Shown here piece by piece: positions 59,331-64,000 of a DNA stretch of 64,000 nt. The notes below the pieces were generated by a model. It ran no database searches. It saw only the letters and a program-made list of their open reading frames with translations, and was not told the DNA's origin. A program made the translations under genes and the position numbers. The stretch comes from JAUILA01 sp964563925. GTDB lineage: Bacteria; Bacteroidota; Bacteroidia; Cytophagales; Cyclobacteriaceae. Within the stretch, counting starts at the first letter, position 1, and every line of letters starts with the position of its first letter. The stretch is from positions 1 to 64,000 of the forward strand of contig CAZLZD010000012.1 of assembly GCA_964563925.1 (NCBI GenBank), written 5' to 3'.

Positions 59331-60417
59331 GAATCTCTTCAATGGTTGGAACGTCGTTATTATGCCACTTGCCCAGGACCACTCCATTGTGAAGAAGAAT
59401 AATCCCCGGGTTAGAGCGTATCATGGCCTTCAGTACAGTACCATCGACAAAATAATAGGGAATGCCGAGCTGGTACTCATGGCGAAAATTCTCAAAGGCA
59501 TCACCGGAGGATGCGGTAAAGGCCATGACGTCCATTCCCTGTGCCGCATTCGCCAGGCTGGCCATTTCTTCCATGGAATCCGTATCGGCCTTCTCCACAC
59601 TGTAAAACACATACACCAGCCTTGTGCCCTGGAAGGTCATTTCCGTCATGTCGTTGCCATCCGGGTCCACCACCTGGTAGTCAGTGATCTTTGGGGTCGA
59701 CTCCTCCTCGTTGACAGTGTAGGATTCCAAATATTCATACCCCTCTTCCTCGGTCAGCCACTTTTGCGAAGTAACCTCCTCACCGTCCCGGGTAAATACA
59801 TATTCAATGATTGGTTCCTCGGCGGGAAGCATATTCTCAGGAATACTGTTGCCGACCTTATACGGACGAAAATCAATATAGGGCAGGTGCGCTATGGCAT
59901 ACCAGCCAATACCGGTACCGATAATGACCGTCAGGCCAACCAGCGTGGTTCCCATAGAGGCTGACACGAGCGGACCAAGCCGTTTTCGGTGCCAGAAAAG
60001 ATGCAGGACAAATACCATCAGGATAACGTCCTTAAAGAAGGATTCCCAGGGAGTGAGCGGAATGGCATCCCCGAAGCACCCGCAATCCGTCACTTTGCCT
60101 GTATAGGCAGAATAAAACGTCAGCAGGGTAAAGAAAATCATGAGTGCCAGCAACACCGAAGCCGTCAGCTTCATACGATACTGGAGGAGCACTGCCACCC
60201 CCAGTACGAGTTCCAGGACGATCAGGAACATGGCGATTGGTAATGCATAGGGAACAAGCAGTGCAAAAAAAGAAGCAAAGGAATCAGCGAATACCGTGAA
60301 GTATTCTTCCATTTTGATCTGGGTACCCACCGGATCATTAATCTTCACCAGTCCGGAAAAGATAAACAACACCCCAACAAAGATCCGTGAAAAATGATCT
60401 ATGAATTTATTCTTCAT
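59317..60417 (-). CDS. BT_3928-type DoxX-like membrane protein with thioredoxin-like tail
   Basis: 366 residues. DoxX/MauE-like four-TM bundle (about 8-155) with FSGLVKINDPVG and the pair CGCFGD (in VTDCGCFGDAIPLTPW); a fifth TM near 150-175; then a soluble C-terminal domain (about 180-366) with a thioredoxin-like pattern (RLVYVFYSVEKAD, GMDVMAFTASS, PGIILLHNGVVLGKWH) but no CxxC. Likely a redox or quinol-linked membrane protein in Bacteroidota. It overlaps DUF1599 by 11 bp and aroK by 14 bp. Confidence 0.85.
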   Translation of the reverse strand: MKNKFIDHFSRIFVGVLFIFSGLVKINDPVGTQIKMEEYFTVFADSFASFFALLVPYALPIAMFLIVLELVLGVAVLLQYRMKLTASVLLALMIFFTLLTFYSAYTGKVTDCGCFGDAIPLTPWESFFKDVILMVFVLHLFWHRKRLGPLVSASMGTTLVGLTVIIGTGIGWYAIAHLPYIDFRPYKVGNSIPENMLPAEEPIIEYVFTRDGEEVTSQKWLTEEEGYEYLESYTVNEEESTPKITDYQVVDPDGNDMTEMTFQGTRLVYVFYSVEKADTDSMEEMASLANAAQGMDVMAFTASSGDAFENFRHEYQLGIPYYFVDGTVLKAMIRSNPGIILLHNGVVLGKWHNNDVPTIEEIRDRL

Positions 60418-60961
60418 GAGCTGTGAAATTTAATTTGATCAGGCAAAAAACCGCATAGTTGATCATGTCCTGGTAATTGGCGCCAATCCCTTCCGATACC
60501 AGCGTGGCTCCCTGGTTGTCCTCAATCTGCTTGACCCGGTACAGTTTCATCAGGATGATATCTGTAATCGAACTGATGCGCATGTCCCGCCAGGCCTCAT
60601 CGTAATCATGGTTTTTCTGGGTGAGCAATGCCAGGGTTTCCTCCACGGCTTTATCATACCTCGGGGCCACCTCCTCAAAAGTCATTTCCTGGGGGTCATC
60701 CGGGCTCAGCCCGAGCTGAATGAGGGCAATCACACAATAATTGATGATACCCACAAATTCACCCTGTATATCATCACCCACCTTCTGCGCTCCTTTTTCC
60801 TGAATCGAACGGATTCGCTGCGCCTTGATGAATATCTGGTCGGTAATCGAAGGCAGTCTTAAAATTCTCCAGGCCGTACCGTAATCATGGGTCTTTTTTT
60901 CAAACAGATCCCGGCATTTACGGATGACTGACCTATATTCGCTAACGGTTTTGTCTATCAA
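60407..60961 (-). CDS. DUF1599 domain protein, internally duplicated
   Basis: 184 residues made of two similar halves: KKTHDYGTAWRILRLPSITD (about 22-41) and QKNHDYDEAWRDMRISSITD (about 115-134), each followed by a helical part ending INYCVIALIQLGL or INYAVFCLIKLNF. The fold is a helical nucleotide-processing type (DUF1599). Function unknown. It is the first gene of a run with the DoxX-like gene and aroK, and divergent from folP. Confidence 0.88.
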   Translation of the reverse strand: MIDKTVSEYRSVIRKCRDLFEKKTHDYGTAWRILRLPSITDQIFIKAQRIRSIQEKGAQKVGDDIQGEFVGIINYCVIALIQLGLSPDDPQEMTFEEVAPRYDKAVEETLALLTQKNHDYDEAWRDMRISSITDIILMKLYRVKQIEDNQGATLVSEGIGANYQDMINYAVFCLIKLNFTAHEE

Positions 60962-60985
60962 TTTTTATCCTTATCTTTTTAACAT

Positions 60986-61864
60986 ATGGATGCGTCAGAG
61001 GTGGGCCAAGATACATTTTTTTACGGGAAAAATACACTGCGGGCCGGGGATAAAATCCTGCGGTTAAGCCCGCCGGTCATCATGGGAATTCTTAACGTCA
61101 CGCCCGACTCCTTCAGCGACGCAGGTCGGTTTACAGACCCGGAAACTGCCCTGGCCCGGGCCGCCGGGATGCTGCAGGAAGGAGCTTCGATCATCGACGT
61201 CGGGGGTTATTCCACCCGGCCGGGAGCCAAAGATGTTTCCCCGGATGCCGAGGCCGCACGCGTCATCCCGGTAATCCGGCTCATCCGTGAAAAATTTCCG
61301 GATTCGCTGATCTCGGTGGACACCTTCCGGTCGGTGGTTGCAGAGAAGGCAGTAGAGGCGGGTGCCAGCCTGGTGAATGATGTTTCGGGCGGACAAATGG
61401 ACCCGAAAATGTTTGAAACCGTGGGCCGGCTGGGTTGTCCGTATATCATGATGCACATGCGCGGAACCCCCGCAACGATGCAAAAGGAAACGGAGTACGG
61501 AAATATTCTGTTATCCTTATGGAGCTACTTTCGTGATCGCATACAGGAAGCGCGGGATTGCGGAATCACCGAAATAATCCTTGATCCTGGATTTGGATTT
61601 GCCAAAACCATCGATCAGAATTATTATATACTGGAAAATTTAAGCTATTTTCACAGTTTAGGCCTACCTTTAATGGTAGGATTATCCCGTAAGTCGCTTA
61701 TCTATAAGCGGCTAAAAATTGCACCTGAAGAGGCGGTTAACGGCTCTTCCGTACTGAATACCATTGCCGTGCGGAAGGGAGCGGGAATACTCAGGGTACA
61801 TGATGTACGACAGGCACGGGAGGTAATTGAATTAACAAATTTTTTAAGGAATAGCAGAGGTTGA
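60986..61864 (+). CDS. folP: Dihydropteroate synthase
   Basis: 292 residues. ILNVTPDSFSDAGRF (pterin loop), GASIIDVGGYSTRPGA, ISVDTFRSVVAEKAVEAGASLVNDVSGG, MHMRGTPATMQ and LDPGFGFAKTIDQNY are the canonical segments. It joins p-aminobenzoate to the pterin in folate synthesis and is the sulfonamide target. The stop TGA is shared with the TTG start of cdaA. Confidence 0.95.
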   Translation: MDASEVGQDTFFYGKNTLRAGDKILRLSPPVIMGILNVTPDSFSDAGRFTDPETALARAAGMLQEGASIIDVGGYSTRPGAKDVSPDAEAARVIPVIRLIREKFPDSLISVDTFRSVVAEKAVEAGASLVNDVSGGQMDPKMFETVGRLGCPYIMMHMRGTPATMQKETEYGNILLSLWSYFRDRIQEARDCGITEIILDPGFGFAKTIDQNYYILENLSYFHSLGLPLMVGLSRKSLIYKRLKIAPEEAVNGSSVLNTIAVRKGAGILRVHDVRQAREVIELTNFLRNSRG

Positions 61865-62730
61865 TATACTTGTTTAGCATAGGGTTCCTGGAAATCAGCT
61901 GGGTCGACATGATCGATATCATGCTGGTGAGCATACTCCTGTACCAGGTATATAAGCTCATGCGCGGGTCTGTGGCGGTTAAAATTTTCCTGGGCGTTCT
62001 TTCCCTGTATTTGATCTACCTGATTGTCCGTGCAGCCCAAATGGAACTTCTGGGCTCCATTCTCGGGCAATTCATGGGTTATGGTGTGCTCGCAGCCATT
62101 ATTCTCTTCCAGCCCGAAATACGAAAATTCCTCCTGCTGATCGGCAAGACAACGGACTTCGGTAAAATGAACTCCTTCCGCACGTTTTTCCGGTTTAAAA
62201 AGGGAAACCGGGAGGCAGGTTTTAATATCACCCCGGTGATTGAAGCAATCAAATCACTCGGCGGAACAAATACAGGCGCGCTGATCGTATTCTCCCGTGA
62301 CTCCGCATTGAAATTTTATGCCGAATCAGGAGACGAGATAGATGCCGTACTGAGTAAGCGACTCCTGGTCTCCATCTTCAACAAAAGCAGTCCCCTCCAC
62401 GACGGGGCTGTGATCGTTTATAAAGGCAAAATAAAAGCCGCACGATGTGTGCTGCCGGTATCGGAAAGCGAAAACCTTCCGGCCCAGTTTGGCCTGCGTC
62501 ACCGGGCCGCCCTCGGTATGTCCGAAGTAACCGATACGGCCGTACTGGTTGTCTCGGAGGAGACCGGACAGTTTTCACTCGCCCGTAACGGCAACCTGGA
62601 ACATAATCTCTCCACCCAGGAATTGCGTAAAGGCATAAATGAATACCTGGCCGATGAGCAACCGCAAAACACCGAAGCAACTTCGGAAAGCACCGTGGAG
62701 AAGACGTCAGTAATTACCGGGGAGGCCTGA
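61861..62730 (+). CDS. cdaA: Diadenylate cyclase CdaA, TTG start
   Basis: 289 residues from TTG 61861. Three N-terminal TM helices (about 17-95), then the DAC (DisA_N) domain with DGA at 181-183 and RHR at 213-215, the c-di-AMP synthesis signature. CdaA regulates osmolyte transport through c-di-AMP. The TTG overlaps the folP stop (TTGA); a later ATG would cut off the family N-terminus (IGFLEISWVDMIDI), so TTG is right. The acidic tail (EQPQNTEATSESTVEKTS) is probably disordered. Confidence 0.93.
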   Translation: MIYLFSIGFLEISWVDMIDIMLVSILLYQVYKLMRGSVAVKIFLGVLSLYLIYLIVRAAQMELLGSILGQFMGYGVLAAIILFQPEIRKFLLLIGKTTDFGKMNSFRTFFRFKKGNREAGFNITPVIEAIKSLGGTNTGALIVFSRDSALKFYAESGDEIDAVLSKRLLVSIFNKSSPLHDGAVIVYKGKIKAARCVLPVSESENLPAQFGLRHRAALGMSEVTDTAVLVVSEETGQFSLARNGNLEHNLSTQELRKGINEYLADEQPQNTEATSESTVEKTSVITGEA

Positions 62731-62741
62731 TCCCCCCGGTA
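62715..62741. other. Hairpin between cdaA and kbl
   Basis: TACCGGGG (62715-62722) pairs with CCCCGGTA (62734-62741), loop of 11 bases, between two convergent genes. There is no T tract on either side, so it may only protect the 3' ends. Confidence 0.45.
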
Positions 62742-62748
62742 TCCCAAA

Positions 62749-63942
62749 TCAGCTTATAACTCCTAAATCTTTCCCGATTTCGGTAAACGCATTGATGGCA
62801 GTGTCAAGGTGGCTCTTTTCGTGGGCAGCCGAGAGCTGAACCCGGATGCGTGCCTGCCCCTTAGGAACTACCGGATAGAAAAAACCGATCACATATATGC
62901 CCCTCTCCAGTAAGGCATCGGCAAATTTCTGGGAAAGGGCCGCATCGTAAAGCATGATCGGGACAATGGCGTGCGTACCCGGCTTAATATCAAAACCCGC
63001 ATCGGTCATAGCCTTCCTGAAGTATAAGGTATTCTCCTCGAGCTTATCCCGTAATTCGGTAGTCTCGCTCAGCAAATCAATTACCGCAATGGATGCACCG
63101 GTGATGGAGGGCGCAAGGGTATTCGAAAACAGGTAGGGGCGGGATTTCTGCCTGAGCATCTCCACGATTTCCTTGCGCGCCGAGGTGAATCCTCCTGACG
63201 CACCACCCAGCGCCTTGCCCAGCGTACCGGTGATGATATCCACGCGGCCCATTACATTATGGTATTCGTGCACGCCCCGTCCGGTTTTTCCCATAAACCC
63301 GGTGGAGTGACACTCGTCACTCATTACCATGGCCTCGTATTTCTCGGCGAGGTCACAGATCTTATTCAGCTGGGCGATCGTACCATCCATGGAGAATACC
63401 CCATCGGTCACAATAATGATATTCTTTGCACCGGCGGCACGAGCCTCCTTCAGCCTGTTTTCAAGATCAAGCATGTCATTGTGCGCATACCGGTACCTCA
63501 TGGCCTTGCACAACCTTACCCCGTCAATAATGGATGCATGGTTCAGTGCATCAGAAATGATCGCATCCTCCGGCCCCAGTAACGGTTCGAATACACCGCC
63601 GTTGGCATCAAAGGCGGCAGCATACAGAATCGTATCCTCCATGCCGAGAAATTCGGATATTTTTCTTTCCAGCGTTTTATGTATGTCCTGGGTCCCGCAA
63701 ATAAACCGCACCGACGACATGCCATAACCGTGACTGTCGATCGACGCCTTTGCCGCCTCTGTCACCTTCGGGTGAGACGAAAGGCCCAGGTAGTTGTTTG
63801 CGCAGAAATTGATGACCTCCTTACCGGAATCTGTTCGTATCTCAGCGCCTTGAGGCGTTACTATCACCCGTTCCTTCTTATAAAGGCCATTCTCTTTCAA
63901 TGTTTCCAATTCACTGGAGAGCTTTTCTTTTAAGGTATACAT
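62749..63942 (-). CDS. kbl: 2-amino-3-ketobutyrate CoA ligase (glycine C-acetyltransferase)
   Basis: 397 residues of the alpha-oxoamine synthase family. CANNYLGLSSHPKV, HGYGMSSVRFICGTQDIHKTLE, SDECHSTGF and the PLP lysine Lys243 in TGTLGKALGG are clear. It splits 2-amino-3-ketobutyrate with CoA to glycine and acetyl-CoA in threonine breakdown. The threonine dehydrogenase partner is not seen. It starts one base after the stop of the next gene upstream, so it is in an operon with it. Confidence 0.95.
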   Translation of the reverse strand: MYTLKEKLSSELETLKENGLYKKERVIVTPQGAEIRTDSGKEVINFCANNYLGLSSHPKVTEAAKASIDSHGYGMSSVRFICGTQDIHKTLERKISEFLGMEDTILYAAAFDANGGVFEPLLGPEDAIISDALNHASIIDGVRLCKAMRYRYAHNDMLDLENRLKEARAAGAKNIIIVTDGVFSMDGTIAQLNKICDLAEKYEAMVMSDECHSTGFMGKTGRGVHEYHNVMGRVDIITGTLGKALGGASGGFTSARKEIVEMLRQKSRPYLFSNTLAPSITGASIAVIDLLSETTELRDKLEENTLYFRKAMTDAGFDIKPGTHAIVPIMLYDAALSQKFADALLERGIYVIGFFYPVVPKGQARIRVQLSAAHEKSHLDTAINAFTEIGKDLGVIS

Positions 63943-63943
63943 G

Positions 63944-64000
63944 TTAATCGTTCTTTTTTCTGGGTTTAATGATCGGTTTCTTGAATTTCTTTGGCTTTTC
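63944..64000 (-). CDS. Basic C-terminus of an upstream gene (partial)
   Basis: The last 18 codons of a gene read EKPKKFKKPIIKPRKKND and then TAA (63946-63944). Only the lysine-rich tail is visible; the gene runs beyond the window. Its stop lies one base before the kbl ATG. A lysine tail of this kind is common in nucleic-acid-binding proteins, but I cannot name it. Confidence 0.5.
   Translation of the reverse strand, partial: EKPKKFKKPIIKPRKKND

Noticed and set aside
2321..64000. Proteins carrying a type IX secretion C-terminal sorting domain
   Set aside because: I looked at the ends of the exported proteins; none has the conserved C-terminal sorting pattern, so the cargo of the T9SS is outside this window.
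1..64000. tRNA or rRNA genes, riboswitches, insertion sequences or prophage
   Set aside because: The gene-free gaps are short and were read for cloverleaf or known aptamer patterns; nothing convincing was found, and there are no transposase, integrase or phage proteins.

Overview
The window reads as an ordinary, compact chromosome segment of a Bacteroidota bacterium with a GC content near 50%. The supporting signs are PorT and a PorE-like protein of the type IX secretion system (a Bacteroidota-specific machine), Bacteroidota-restricted families (DUF5606, the GlmU-family fusion, the BT_3928-type DoxX protein, DUF1599) and many promoters of the Bacteroidota form TTG-N19/20-TAnnTTTG. A Cytophagales-like member is my best guess, but that is inference. 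The sequence is a draft scaffold: a run of exactly 100 N (2162-2261) sits in repeat-rich DNA, so linkage across it is not proven. I saw no tRNA, rRNA, CRISPR array, insertion sequence or prophage.

Layout. 1-2261: end of an ABC-transporter membrane protein, two exported proteins, then a structured and repetitive intergenic stretch. 2321-7395: an esterase, an SDR, then porT-ubiE and a PorE-like OmpA protein. 7549-15865: engB, DUF5606, fbp, aspartate kinase, a phosphatase, a crotonase, a peroxide-response pair (PerR-type regulator and peroxiredoxin), waaA and rsgA. 15862-23290 (minus): comM, an FtsX/MacB-type permease, gmhA, a small membrane protein, an MsbA-like exporter and a Wzi/RemB-like barrel. 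23444-29617: rpmE2, then a tight operon of GlmU-family protein, holB, hemC, a cyclophilin lipoprotein and an RmlD-like reductase. 29653-38561 (mostly minus): an NSS transporter with its 37-residue small subunit, two small exported or membrane proteins on the plus strand, a lipoprotein, prfB with a programmed +1 frameshift, ilvE, a cobalamin adenosyltransferase with an ABC ATPase, NRDE and rnhB. 38656-46417 (plus): NUDIX, MATE, an exported M24 peptidase, plsC, gatC, a large membrane-TPR protein and a DUF2141 protein. 46421-48908 (minus): cytochrome c, SCO1, HemJ and a MOSC protein. 48956-54206: a Crp/Fnr regulator facing a five-gene glycosyltransferase/rhodanese operon. 54268-64000: proS, a striking Gly/Tyr/Trp plus Ser/Arg low-complexity exported protein, a FadL-like porin, aroK/DoxX/DUF1599, folP-cdaA (c-di-AMP synthesis), kbl and the basic tail of a further gene.

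How the genes work together. Envelope functions dominate: LPS (waaA, gmhA, MsbA-like exporter), surface glycans (the GT operon, RmlD, GlmU family), outer-membrane barrels, lipoproteins and T9SS parts. Around them sit translation and cofactor genes (prfB, gatC, proS, rpmE2, rsgA, engB, hemC, hemJ, folP, ubiE). Genes are packed with 4-bp ATGA-type overlaps inside operons and with overlapping stop codons at convergent junctions.

I did not find an obvious new defence or mobile system. The signals most worth a second look are: the prfB recoding site, which keeps a Shine-Dalgarno-like element in a phylum that rarely uses one for initiation; the PerR-like regulator that keeps the peroxide-sensing ligands but has lost the cysteine zinc site; promoters placed so close to start codons that transcripts should be leaderless; a terminator that closes a plus-strand transcript with no annotated gene; the low-complexity protein at 55868; and the GT operon.
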